A stretch of 64,000 nucleotides of DNA, taken from positions 1 through 64,000 of the forward strand of contig NZ_AGFX01000015.1 in the NCBI RefSeq assembly GCF_000236805.1, read 5' to 3'. The notes beneath the pieces are model-generated. The model had not been told where the DNA came from. It worked only from the letters and a program-made list of their open reading frames with translations, and searched no databases. The translations under genes were made by a program, and so were the position numbers. Shown piece after piece: positions 32,895 to 40,265 of the stretch. The DNA comes from Paenibacillus peoriae KCTC 3763. GTDB lineage: Bacteria > Bacillota > Bacilli > Paenibacillales > Paenibacillaceae. The first letter of the stretch is position 1, and the number at the start of each line of letters is the position of its first letter.

Positions 32895-33190
32895 ATTCGT
32901 CCCCATCTGAACAGCTAGAGCAGGAGCTGATCGCAGCTTATTCGCAAATTATGACGGATTACCGTAATGAAATACTTTTACAAATGCAGGCGCAGACAAT
33001 CGGGGAGGATGTGATTGTGAGCGTGATGCAGCAGGGATTTCGTGATATTCATACGACTGTTTATGCTGCTTTTCGTCAAGCGGGTATTGAGCATGCATTG
33101 GAAAGAACAATGCTTTTTCTTGCCAGAGGTATGCTCTGCAATATCTCGATGTCACTGGATTTGCCGGAACTGATGAAAATAGACGAATAG
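32876..33190 (+). pseudogene. TetR-family regulator remnant (C-terminal half only)
   Basis: An open frame from 32876 (just after an in-frame TAA at 32873) to the stop at 33190 encodes about 104 residues that look like the ligand-binding C-terminal half of a TetR/AcrR regulator: LEQELIAAYSQIMTDYRNE, then a helical region ending in ERTMLFLARGMLCNISMSLDLPEL. The DNA-binding N-terminal half is absent and no ribosome binding site precedes the internal ATG at 32951. The upstream bases belong to the hairpin after the lipoprotein gene, so the 5' part was probably deleted. A small protein made from 32951 (79 residues) cannot be excluded. Confidence 0.6.
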
Positions 33191-33220
33191 TATTTTGTTT
33201 GTGTAACAAGAGTCACGCCT

Positions 33221-33250
33221 TTGCGTGGCTTTTTTCTTTTGTTTGTGAGT
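33221..33250 (+). terminator. Terminator after the TetR remnant
   Basis: AGTCACGC and GCGTGGCT form the stem around a CTTT loop, followed by TTTTTTCTTTT. Confidence 0.85.
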
Positions 33251-33267
33251 TTAAATCATCAAACAGG

Positions 33268-33296
33268 TTGACAATGAGAGCAGGCTTCGATATCTT
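33268..33296 (+). promoter_or_regulatory. Sigma-A promoter of the persulfide locus
   Basis: Perfect TTGACA at 33268-33273, a 17-base spacer, and TATCTT at 33291-33296. The start point should fall near 33303, inside the palindrome at 33299-33320. Confidence 0.75.
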
Positions 33297-33298
33297 AT

Positions 33299-33320
33299 AT
33301 ACATATAGGGGTATATGTAT
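33299..33320 (+). promoter_or_regulatory. Candidate CstR operator overlapping the start point
   Basis: Nine-base arms ATACATATA (33299-33307) and TATATGTAT (33312-33320) form a perfect inverted repeat around GGGG. CsoR/CstR-family operators are AT-flanked repeats with a G/C core, and the cstR-like gene lies downstream in the same locus. The site covers the predicted transcription start, which suits repression. Confidence 0.6.
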
Positions 33321-33368
33321 AACGAACTAAACCGTTACCCTTTCAAAAAATATGTGGAGGTATATATT

Positions 33369-33956
33369 ATGTCATCCAATAACATCCAAGCAGATTATAT
33401 TCTTGATTGCAAAGGGCTAGCTTGTCCTATGCCGATTGTCAAAACCAAAAAAGTGATGAAGGAGCTCAAAGCAGGGCAGGTTATGGAGGTGCAAGCGACT
33501 GACAAGGGTTCATTAGCGGATTTTCAGAGCTGGGCCCAAAGCACCGGGCACCAATTTATCGGTACTTTTCAAAACGGAAATGTCATGCATCATTATTTAC
33601 GTAAAGGGGAGCCTGCTGAAGTGACGGCGGAATCCCTATTGCCTTCAACCATAAGCCATGAAGAGTTGCAGACAAAATTGGCTGAAAAGGGGAACCTATT
33701 ACTGCTGGATGTTCGGGAGCCTGCAGAATTTGCGTTAAAGCATATCCCTGGATCGAAGTCCATCCCTCTGGGAGAACTGGAGAACAGACTGGGTGAGCTC
33801 AAGCTGAATGAAGAGATTGCAGTGATTTGCCACGCTGGAGCACGCAGTGAAATGGCTTGCCAGTTATTGACGAGGAAAGGCGCCACAAACGTCAAATCCG
33901 TCCTTTTAGGCATATCCGAATGGACAGGGGAGACGGAGGGGAGCGAGTCCATATGA
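33369..33956 (+). CDS. TusA-rhodanese fusion (sulfur carrier/sulfurtransferase)
   Basis: 195 residues from ATG 33369, with GGAGG at 33356-33360. Residues 8-80 form a TusA/SirA-like domain with the sulfur-carrying Cys in DCKGLACPMPIVKTKK. Residues about 95-190 form a rhodanese domain (LLLLDVREPAEFALKHIPGSKSIPLGEL) with the active-site loop CHAGARS, whose Cys would carry a persulfide. The pair resembles parts of the CstA-type proteins of the staphylococcal cst persulfide-resistance operon. It overlaps the DsrE-like gene by four bases (ATGA), so the two are coupled. The role is transfer or disposal of reactive sulfur in the cytoplasm. Confidence 0.88.
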   Translation: MSSNNIQADYILDCKGLACPMPIVKTKKVMKELKAGQVMEVQATDKGSLADFQSWAQSTGHQFIGTFQNGNVMHHYLRKGEPAEVTAESLLPSTISHEELQTKLAEKGNLLLLDVREPAEFALKHIPGSKSIPLGELENRLGELKLNEEIAVICHAGARSEMACQLLTRKGATNVKSVLLGISEWTGETEGSESI

Positions 33957-34453
33957 CTTCAACCGCGGAACAAGGATTTACTCATCCCAAAACGACAATT
34001 GTATTATTCAGCGGGGACCTGGATAAAGCGATTGCTGCATTCATTATTGCGAATGGAGCGGCAGCATACGACCATGAAGTAACTATCTTTTTTACGTTTT
34101 GGGGATTAAACATGCTGCGTAAAGATGAGCTGGTGAGAACGAATAAAGGAATACTTGAAAAAGCCTTCGGCTGGATGATGCCGCGTGGTCCGCAAAAGCT
34201 TGCACTGTCCAAAATGAACTTTGCAGGGCTCGGTCCACAGATGATCAAGCATGTCATGAAAAAGCACAATGCGCTCTCTCTTCCACAGCTTATTGAGCTG
34301 GCGCAAGAGCAAGGGGTTAAGCTCATAGCCTGTACCATGACGATGGATCTGTTGGGGCTGCAGCAAGAGGAGCTAGTCGACGGTTTGGAATATGCCGGAG
34401 TTGCCGCCTATTTGGGTGAGGCTTCGCAAGGGAAGGTTAATTTATTTATATAG
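33953..34453 (+). CDS. DsrE/DsrF-like family protein (DsrE2 type)
   Basis: 166 residues from ATG 33953, which overlaps the preceding stop. An earlier in-frame ATG lies deep inside the rhodanese frame. The protein has the DsrE2 pattern: TTIVLFSGDLDKAIAAFIIANGAAA, VTIFFTFWGLNMLRK, and a conserved Cys in KLIACTMTMDLLG that is the candidate sulfur carrier. Proteins of this family sit beside TusA and rhodaneses and relay persulfide sulfur. A candidate second operator follows at 34489. Confidence 0.85.
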   Translation: MTSTAEQGFTHPKTTIVLFSGDLDKAIAAFIIANGAAAYDHEVTIFFTFWGLNMLRKDELVRTNKGILEKAFGWMMPRGPQKLALSKMNFAGLGPQMIKHVMKKHNALSLPQLIELAQEQGVKLIACTMTMDLLGLQQEELVDGLEYAGVAAYLGEASQGKVNLFI

Positions 34454-34488
34454 GGTGTCCTATTTATTTTTTTGATTTATAATATACC

Positions 34489-34500
34489 TATACATGTATA
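34489..34500 (+). promoter_or_regulatory. Palindrome upstream of cstR, possible second operator
   Basis: TATACATGTATA is a perfect 12-base palindrome 30 bases before the cstR start. It shares the ATACAT/ATGTAT arms with the 33299-33320 operator but lacks the GGGG core. An autoregulatory site is plausible. Confidence 0.4.
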
Positions 34501-34529
34501 TCGTAAATCAAAAAGGGAGTGCAGTGCTC

Positions 34530-34796
34530 ATGGAATATAATTACACTGATGAACTGAAAACACGCTTGAGAAGAATTGAGGGCCAAGTCCGTGGGGTACT
34601 TCGCTTAATGGATGAGGGAAAATCGTGCAAGGATGTCGTCAGCCAATTGTCAGCCGTACGCAATGCATCAGATAAAGCAATTGCGCAAATTGTAGCCGAA
34701 AATCTGCAACACTGCATTATGGAAGAGCAAAAGGCTGGAGGAGATACGGATAAGCTGGTTAAAGAAGCGATTCAACTTCTTGTGAAGAGTAGATAA
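34530..34796 (+). CDS. cstR: CstR-like persulfide-sensing repressor (CsoR/DUF156 family)
   Basis: 88 residues from ATG 34530, with GGGAG about 13 bases upstream; a GTG at 34521 is an alternative. The family core RRIEGQVRGVLRLMDEGKSCKDVV carries the first Cys, and AENLQHCIMEE the second. In copper sensors (CsoR) a His lies four residues before the second Cys; here that position is Asn, which fits the persulfide-sensing CstR group. The neighbouring TusA-rhodanese and DsrE genes support this. It should act as an all-helical tetramer that leaves DNA when its two thiols are crosslinked by sulfane sulfur. Confidence 0.82.
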   Translation: MEYNYTDELKTRLRRIEGQVRGVLRLMDEGKSCKDVVSQLSAVRNASDKAIAQIVAENLQHCIMEEQKAGGDTDKLVKEAIQLLVKSR

Positions 34797-34821
34797 CAAG
34801 AACTCACAGAACATATCATTC

Positions 34822-34857
34822 AAAAAAATGCTTCTTAAATTAAGGAGCATTTTTTTT
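34822..34857 (+). terminator. Terminator after cstR
   Basis: AAAATGCTTCTTAA pairs with TTAAGGAGCATTTT, followed by further T residues. Confidence 0.9.
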
Positions 34858-34861
34858 GCGG

Positions 34862-34894
34862 CCGTTGTAACGATTATTGTTACAATGGTTTTTT
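34862..34894 (+). terminator. Second hairpin with T-run directly after the cstR terminator
   Basis: CCGTTGTAAC (34862-34871) pairs with GTTACAATGG (34879-34888; one G-U pair) around a 7-base loop, followed by TTTTTT. It is a tandem terminator by shape. The core TTGTAAC/GTTACAA could also be an operator for the next gene. Confidence 0.55.
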
Positions 34895-34954
34895 AGAATG
34901 CAAAATTCGTGAGCTTTGCAGTTATTAATTATTACATATGATGGAACAAATACC

Positions 34955-34983
34955 TATTCATCTCTATTATTTTATTGTATAAT
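34955..34983 (+). promoter_or_regulatory. Possible promoter of the PLP decarboxylase gene
   Basis: TATAAT at 34978-34983 with a weak -35 hexamer TATTCA 17 bases upstream. The leader to the ATG at 35117 would be about 125 bases. Confidence 0.4.
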
Positions 34984-35116
34984 TTAGAAATGTAAGGCAA
35001 TAAAATCCTCGAGGCAAGCTGTCTGTCTATTGATACTTCTGCAAACAGGGATTTATTCAACCTGAAGATTCAAAGAGGATTCTACACAATCAGAACAATG
35101 GGGAGAGGATTCAGAA

Positions 35117-36763
35117 ATGCACAGTAAATCGGATGTTAGAGGTTGGTTTCCAAGCGAGGATGGAAATTTGTCACAACGAAAACGGATCATAAAACTGATC
35201 GAGCAAATGATTAGCGGGGTAGATGAGTTGAAGAACCCCAAAGCGGTCAATCTCAAAGGAGAGAAACGGCGAGATGGGGATTTTTACGGTCAATTGGTTG
35301 CACAAAGTCAGATTCCCTATGAAGGTGCTCCTATGAAGGAGGTAAACGCAGAGCTATTGCAGTTGCTGCACGGACATCCTTACCATACAAAGTATTTTTT
35401 TACGAATATACTGCCAATGGCCTCCATTCCCGGAATATTGGGCATGTTATCCGCGATGCTGGTGAACGGCAACAATCTTTGGGATGTTTACGGGCCTGCC
35501 GGAGCCGAGGCCGAGGTCAGAGTAATGGCGATGATGTCCAAACTGGTAGGCTATGATGCCGGGACAAGCGGGGGCTATACCACCTGGGGAGGTCAGGGCT
35601 CCATATTTTCCGGATTGCGGATTGCCATTGCCAAATATGACCCGAATGCGCTAAAGCACGGGGTTCCGGACAACTTGTATGCTTTTTGCTCGGAATTGGC
35701 TCATTACAGCCTGTTCAAGTCGATGGAAGCGTCCGGGATCGGCAGTGATCACCTCATCAAAGTAAAAGCCTTATCAGACAGTTCTATGGATGTGGCTGAT
35801 TTGAGATGTAAATTAGCGGAGGTCGCTGTAGGCGGAGGCGTGCCTGTGTATATAGTGGCAACAACAGGGACAACAGATGCCATGGGTATTGACGATGTTC
35901 TCCAAATCCGTACCGTTGCGGAGGAATTTTCGAAGCAATTCGGGTTGCCGTGCCCGCATATCCATGCAGATTCGGCTCTGGGTGGTTTTTTTGCCGTCTT
36001 CAACGATTACGACCTGGAAAAGAACACGCAGCAATTCAGCCCGGGCGTCATCGGGATGCTGACTTCTATTCAGGAGAAGATGAGACATCTCTCATTGTCA
36101 GACTCCATGTGCTTCGATTTTCAAAAACTCGGACAAACACCTTATGTCTCAAGCCTGTTTCTGCTCAAAAATGCAGCGGATCTTGGCCTTCTGGAGCTTG
36201 ATGCGGACGAAACCCCTTATGTCGGACATCGGGGCTACGGGGAGTATCACACTGGATATACGTTGGAGTGTTCTCGCATGGCCAGCTCCATCAGCATGTA
36301 CAGTTCGCTGTTGGCCTTTGGGGTAGAAGGCTATCAGCGTCTTCTCGCCCAATTTCTGGAGGTGAATTTGCAATTTCGTGAACGGCTTGTTGCGGAAATT
36401 CCGGAGGCCGACATTGCCAACCCGGACAACCCGGGAATATCAACACTGATCCGCATTTATCCACCAGATGGCCCGCGGTTTGCCGAAGAAATAAGCGGAA
36501 GCAGCTCTTGGGAGGATATCGAGCGGAACAATCAATTGAATGAACGGCTGTTTGAGAAATTAGGCAAACATCGCGATCGGATGTTCTTTGGGGATACAAA
36601 GAAACATCTGCTAGTCAAGACCGTTGAAGGCCGGCAAATTCCGCTTTATGTCAGTAAATTTTTTGTCATTTCGCCTCATACCCAACCGGAGCATGTACCG
36701 GAGATCGTGCATTATTTGAAGGAATGTATAACCCAAGTATGTGAGCAGTTCGTGTATCAATGA
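35117..36763 (+). CDS. PLP-dependent decarboxylase (group II amino acid decarboxylase family)
   Basis: 548 residues. The fold-type I decarboxylase signature is present: the cofactor Asp in HIHADSALGGFF and the Schiff-base Lys in CFDFQKLGQTPYVSS. Other family features are DVYGPAGAEAEVRVM and TSGGYTTWGGQGS in the middle. The family decarboxylates amino acids such as glutamate, aspartate, 2,4-diaminobutyrate or aromatic residues; the substrate cannot be read with confidence. ATG 35117 follows GGGGAGAGG. The gene is monocistronic, between the double terminator at 34822-34894 and the one at 36968. Confidence 0.8.
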   Translation: MHSKSDVRGWFPSEDGNLSQRKRIIKLIEQMISGVDELKNPKAVNLKGEKRRDGDFYGQLVAQSQIPYEGAPMKEVNAELLQLLHGHPYHTKYFFTNILPMASIPGILGMLSAMLVNGNNLWDVYGPAGAEAEVRVMAMMSKLVGYDAGTSGGYTTWGGQGSIFSGLRIAIAKYDPNALKHGVPDNLYAFCSELAHYSLFKSMEASGIGSDHLIKVKALSDSSMDVADLRCKLAEVAVGGGVPVYIVATTGTTDAMGIDDVLQIRTVAEEFSKQFGLPCPHIHADSALGGFFAVFNDYDLEKNTQQFSPGVIGMLTSIQEKMRHLSLSDSMCFDFQKLGQTPYVSSLFLLKNAADLGLLELDADETPYVGHRGYGEYHTGYTLECSRMASSISMYSSLLAFGVEGYQRLLAQFLEVNLQFRERLVAEIPEADIANPDNPGISTLIRIYPPDGPRFAEEISGSSSWEDIERNNQLNERLFEKLGKHRDRMFFGDTKKHLLVKTVEGRQIPLYVSKFFVISPHTQPEHVPEIVHYLKECITQVCEQFVYQ

Positions 36764-36967
36764 ATAAACAAGCTCACAATTGAATGTTTTCATAGGTTCC
36801 ATTAACTATACTGGACAGTGAATTTAATGGGGATTGTGTACAAAATTTTCGGTCATAAAATACATAAAGTAAAACGGCCAACTTGTTGTACTTTTTTCTA
36901 ATTGTATTCATTAGTAGACTAAGAAGTTTCTTCAAACTCTATATAAAATTGGTAACACAAAGGAAGA

Positions 36968-36998
36968 ACGTCTGATTTCAACCAATCAGGCGTTTTTT
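36968..36998 (+). terminator. Terminator 205 bases after the decarboxylase gene
   Basis: ACGTCTGATT pairs with AATCAGGCGT, followed by TTTTTG. The 36764-36967 stretch holds no gene. The distance from the stop codon suggests the hairpin may have belonged to another, lost unit. Confidence 0.8.
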
Positions 36999-37117
36999 GT
37001 TTGTCTGAGTTCTTACAAAACTCAACTCGCAGTTTTACACTCTCCTGACCATGGTAACTTGGCATCAAGTTAGACTGTGTTCGTAAAGCGGACTAAACTA
37101 GGATAGGGGGATTTGAA

Positions 37118-37612
37118 ATGAAGGTGGAACTGCACTGCCACACCCGCCTTTCAGACGGTTCCTTTACTTTTGAAGAAGTGACGGAATTAGCTGCTGCTGA
37201 ATTGGTTACTCATTTGGCCATAACGAATCATGACACCACGGCAGGTCTTCATGAAATGATGGTTCAAGGCAGAGAGAATGGGATCGAAATCGTTTCTATC
37301 TCGGGGAGGTTCTGGCCACCGAATGCAAGGTGCAGGCTCAGGGTGCGGCCGGCATTGGTCTGATCAGGGGGGATGACAGTGAAAAAGCTTATTTTCTGGC
37401 GATCATTGATGCCTTGAGAATTGCATCCTCCAGACTGTCCTCGTCCTGGTTCTCAAAATTGGCAAGCCAAGGTCCCGAATGAACAACTTCCCAAAGTGCT
37501 GGATTACTTGCGCAAGGAAGGGCTGATACCGGAATGTCCTGTCGATGACACCGAACCGGACGATATCACGGGCAACAGCCTGACATTCAGGAGAGATGAC
37601 CAAAGTATTTGA
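37118..37612 (+). pseudogene. PHP-domain phosphoesterase remnant and unidentified fragments
   Basis: ATG 37118 follows GGATAGGGGG. The first 60 residues are a clear PHP N-terminus, with metal ligands in ELHCHTRLSDG and ITNHDTTAG. The similarity stops after IEIVS (about 37300), where PHP proteins normally continue for 150 or more residues, and the frame ends at 37363 in unrelated sequence. Another frame over about 37316-37480 encodes an Ala/Gly-rich stretch (QGAAGIGLIRGDD, AYFLAIIDALRIASSRL). A third, 37421-37612, ends in LDYLRKEGLIPECPVDD. These look like joined, frameshifted pieces of at least one other gene. I could not identify it. Confidence 0.55.
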
Positions 37613-37617
37613 ATAAA

Positions 37618-37685
37618 TAAAGAAACCCTTCTTTCTGGTAATGGTTGCTTGGCGCTTCTATATCACCAAAAGAAGGGTTTCTTTT
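37618..37685 (+). terminator. Terminator between the PHP remnant and licR
   Basis: AGAAACCCTTCTTT pairs with AAGAAGGGTTTCT around a loop of about 38 bases, with TTTTT after it and A-rich sequence before it. It can serve the convergent licR-like gene as well. Confidence 0.75.
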
Positions 37686-37713
37686 TGTAAAGCATCACAG
37701 CGGCAAATAGATT

Positions 37714-39621
37714 TTATTCCCAACAAGTGATTAATTTATTTATAAAATCGTCGAAGCTATGAGTAGAAGACAATAGATTCACATTTTTATCGTCTGTTAA
37801 TATGGTGGCCAATGCATCGAACACGTCGCGGAATATTTTTCGATCCTCTCCGCTGATGGTGAGTAACAATACAATTTTCACGGTCGAAGAATCCCATTTG
37901 ATCCCATTCGGATTCAAATAAATGAACATGCCTGTTTTGCGAGATTCCATTTTTATCGCATGAGGGATGGCAACGTGTCCGAAAGCAGTAGAGGACATGG
38001 CTTCCCGTTCCATAATTTTGCCCCAAAAATCTTCGTCCGTATAACCATCCTGATTCATAATTTGACAGATAAAACGTAAAACATCTTCTTTCCCGGACAA
38101 TGCTGTGGAGTTGTAAAAATGTCTTTCGTCTAAAAAAGATTCTAATTGGATCTTAAATTGATTTTTCTTTTTTTGCTCTTTTAATTCAAATATTTTGTTC
38201 GATACTTTTTCCCGATCACTTTCTATAAAAAATGGAGTAATCACGACATAGGGTACTTCCGGAATCTTATGCAATTGGGCAGAAGAAATAATAAAATCAC
38301 TTGTTGCATAATTCAAATCGCTTTCATCGGTTACAATCGAATGAATCAAAATATCATCGCCAAAATACTGCTGTAATTTATTGATGATTTGCACATTCAT
38401 ATTGTAGTAAAGCGGAAACAGTACCGTACACGAAATCTTTACGTTCGATTGCCGTTGCAACTCAATGGCATACCCCAGGTGAAAAGCTAAATAAGCAATT
38501 TCATCATCGCTAATGATATAACCGGTTTTTTCTTTAATCACATGTGAAGCATGAACAGCGCAATCATAAATGAGCGGACATTCTCTTTTTATCGTTTGTG
38601 TTAATGGATTTTTCGTTGAATGATGATTTTTTAATCTCATCAAAAGGTTTTTTACATGCAGTGTAAAACGTGTAATAAAATCAGAATCGGCAATACTGAT
38701 ATAGTAATATTTATCCAAGTCAATGGCTATTTCACTGACCAGATCAATACAGTCTTTTCCGGCGATATTTTCCAGGTCGCTTACTTCAATTTGCGTAAAG
38801 TTAACATTGGTCGCATTACACGAAATTAAGATCGCCAAATCGGTGATTTCTTCTTCCGGATAGGTTACATGAAAATACGATTCTAATTTAAAGGCGATTT
38901 CTTTGGCGATTAAATATGCGGTGTTGTCGACGTTATAATTCACGGTCTTATTTAAAAACTGAAAATCATGTTTCATTCTGTCCAATGCAATGGTGATGTG
39001 GATGATCACATTCGTTAAATAATAATCATTGGTAAAAAAATGTTGGGCAGAAAAGGTTTCAACGACGACTTCCCGAATGTAATCGATATTTAACTCTTTA
39101 TAAAATCCTTTGATTTTATCGATATCAATAAAACTTCCGTTGGCCTCTTCGTACAAAATACTGCTCATTAGCTTGCGCTTATCTTTTTCTCTTCCTTGCA
39201 ACTCAATATGATCCTTGCTCAACTGCAATTCCAAGTTATTTTTGCCAAGCTTTTCTTTGATCAGCTTCAGATCAAGTCTAAGCGTTGACTCGCTGATAAA
39301 CAGAGCGTCGCTTAAATCGTAAATATAAATGGGCTCATTGGTTTGTACCAGTTTTTTCAGAATATAAGCCATTCTTTCGGACTGAGTTTGCGGGATTGCT
39401 TTTTGTTCACTGGTTAGAAACCTGTTTACTTGATCGGTATTGACCTTATAACCTTTATTCGACGACAGGATTAACCCGTGGTGAATAGCATTGATCTCAC
39501 TTATATAAGATTTGATGGTGCGTTTGGACACGTCGCATTTGTCCGCTAAATTTTTCGACGAAATCCAATCATCGCTTTTTTCGGTTAAATATTGAATCAG
39601 ATCAATATAATGCGTTTTCAT
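37714..39621 (-). CDS. licR: LicR-like PRD/PTS transcription activator
   Basis: 635 residues. Two N-terminal helix-turn-helix regions (about 5-60, 85-145), two PTS regulation domains (about 185-395) with their conserved histidines, an EIIB-like region (about 410-490) with no clear catalytic Cys, and a C-terminal EIIA domain (about 500-635) with the phosphorylatable His in FGHVAIPHAI. This is the order of LicR/MtlR-type activators, which switch on a PTS operon when dephosphorylated by the substrate-specific EIIB and activated via HPr. It is divergent from licB, with 303 bases of control region between. Confidence 0.85.
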   Translation of the reverse strand: MKTHYIDLIQYLTEKSDDWISSKNLADKCDVSKRTIKSYISEINAIHHGLILSSNKGYKVNTDQVNRFLTSEQKAIPQTQSERMAYILKKLVQTNEPIYIYDLSDALFISESTLRLDLKLIKEKLGKNNLELQLSKDHIELQGREKDKRKLMSSILYEEANGSFIDIDKIKGFYKELNIDYIREVVVETFSAQHFFTNDYYLTNVIIHITIALDRMKHDFQFLNKTVNYNVDNTAYLIAKEIAFKLESYFHVTYPEEEITDLAILISCNATNVNFTQIEVSDLENIAGKDCIDLVSEIAIDLDKYYYISIADSDFITRFTLHVKNLLMRLKNHHSTKNPLTQTIKRECPLIYDCAVHASHVIKEKTGYIISDDEIAYLAFHLGYAIELQRQSNVKISCTVLFPLYYNMNVQIINKLQQYFGDDILIHSIVTDESDLNYATSDFIISSAQLHKIPEVPYVVITPFFIESDREKVSNKIFELKEQKKKNQFKIQLESFLDERHFYNSTALSGKEDVLRFICQIMNQDGYTDEDFWGKIMEREAMSSTAFGHVAIPHAIKMESRKTGMFIYLNPNGIKWDSSTVKIVLLLTISGEDRKIFRDVFDALATILTDDKNVNLLSSTHSFDDFINKLITCWE

Positions 39622-39714
39622 TTAGAATACCTCGCTTTAAAATGTTGCACCATAGGGGTGCAGTTTTTTATTTGAGCCCGTTTTAGGATTTGTATTATAG
39701 TTTGGTTGTAACAA

Positions 39715-39728
39715 AGATAGCGCTATCA
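39715..39728 (+). promoter_or_regulatory. Candidate cre (CcpA) site before licB
   Basis: AGATAGCGCTATCA matches the cre consensus TGWAANCGNTNWCA at 12 of 14 positions and contains the perfect palindrome GATAGCGCTATC (39716-39727). Carbon catabolite control of lic operons by CcpA is known in Bacillus. The palindrome could alternatively be a LicR-type site. Confidence 0.55.
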
Positions 39729-39740
39729 TTTCAAAATTAT

Positions 39741-39902
39741 AAGAAAAACTTCTATCGATGTACAGTCACAGAAGACAGACCGCGTTTAGCGGAACCTTTT
39801 CTTGCGATTAAAGAAAGCTTTAGCTCCGCTGAAAACTTATTCTTTCTTTAATCTAAAGAAAAACTTCTATCGATGTACAGCCACAAACGATGTACAGTCA
39901 CA
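39741..39902 (+). repeat. Direct and inverted repeats in the licB leader
   Basis: A 30-base unit beginning AAGAAAAACTTC and ending GTACAGTCACA occurs at 39741-39770 and, with one change, at 39856-39885 (115-base spacing). Its last 15 bases recur at 39888-39902, just before the licB ribosome binding site. Between the long copies lie a perfect 12-bp inverted repeat, GATTAAAGAAAG (39806-39817) and CTTTCTTTAATC (39842-39853), and AGCGGA/TCCGCT. The layout could be activator sites, or a leader structure that was partly duplicated. Confidence 0.6.
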
Positions 39903-39924
39903 AAAAAAAGCAAGGAGGATTACC

Positions 39925-40251
39925 ATGGAAAATTCAAGCAAAATGTTACATGTGTTGTTGGTTTGCGGGTCCGGAGCAAGTTCCGGTTTTATGGCTGCCA
40001 ATATTCGCAAGGCCGCTAAAAAGAGAAACTTGAATATGGATATCAAAGCCAGAGGGGAAGCGGAAATTGAAAATTATATCCATGATATCGATGCTTTGAT
40101 GGTCGGTCCCCACTTGGCTTATATCGTTGATGAAATCGAAGAGCTTACCAAAGATGTCCATGTCAAAGTGCTTTTAATGAAGCCTTCTTATTATTCCACT
40201 TTAGATGGGGAAGCCGCTTTAGATGATCTGCTGCGTGAGTTGAACAGTTAA
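39925..40251 (+). CDS. licB: PTS cellobiose/lichenan EIIB
   Basis: 108 residues from ATG 39925 with AAGGAGG at 39912-39918. An upstream in-frame ATG (39802) lies in the repeat-rich leader and is rejected. It is an EIIB of the lactose/cellobiose family. The phosphocysteine is Cys14 in LLVCGSGASSGFMA, followed by the helical and strand pattern IRKAAKKRNLNMDIKARGE. It passes phosphate from EIIA to the sugar entering through EIIC. First gene of the operon licB-licC-licA-GH1. Confidence 0.9.
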   Translation: MENSSKMLHVLLVCGSGASSGFMAANIRKAAKKRNLNMDIKARGEAEIENYIHDIDALMVGPHLAYIVDEIEELTKDVHVKVLLMKPSYYSTLDGEAALDDLLRELNS

Positions 40252-40265
40252 AGGGGACAACCAAA

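Noticed and set aside
39741-39902. Possible CRISPR array because of the repeated 30-base unit
   Set aside because: Only two full copies at 115-base spacing, no regular spacers, no cas genes nearby.
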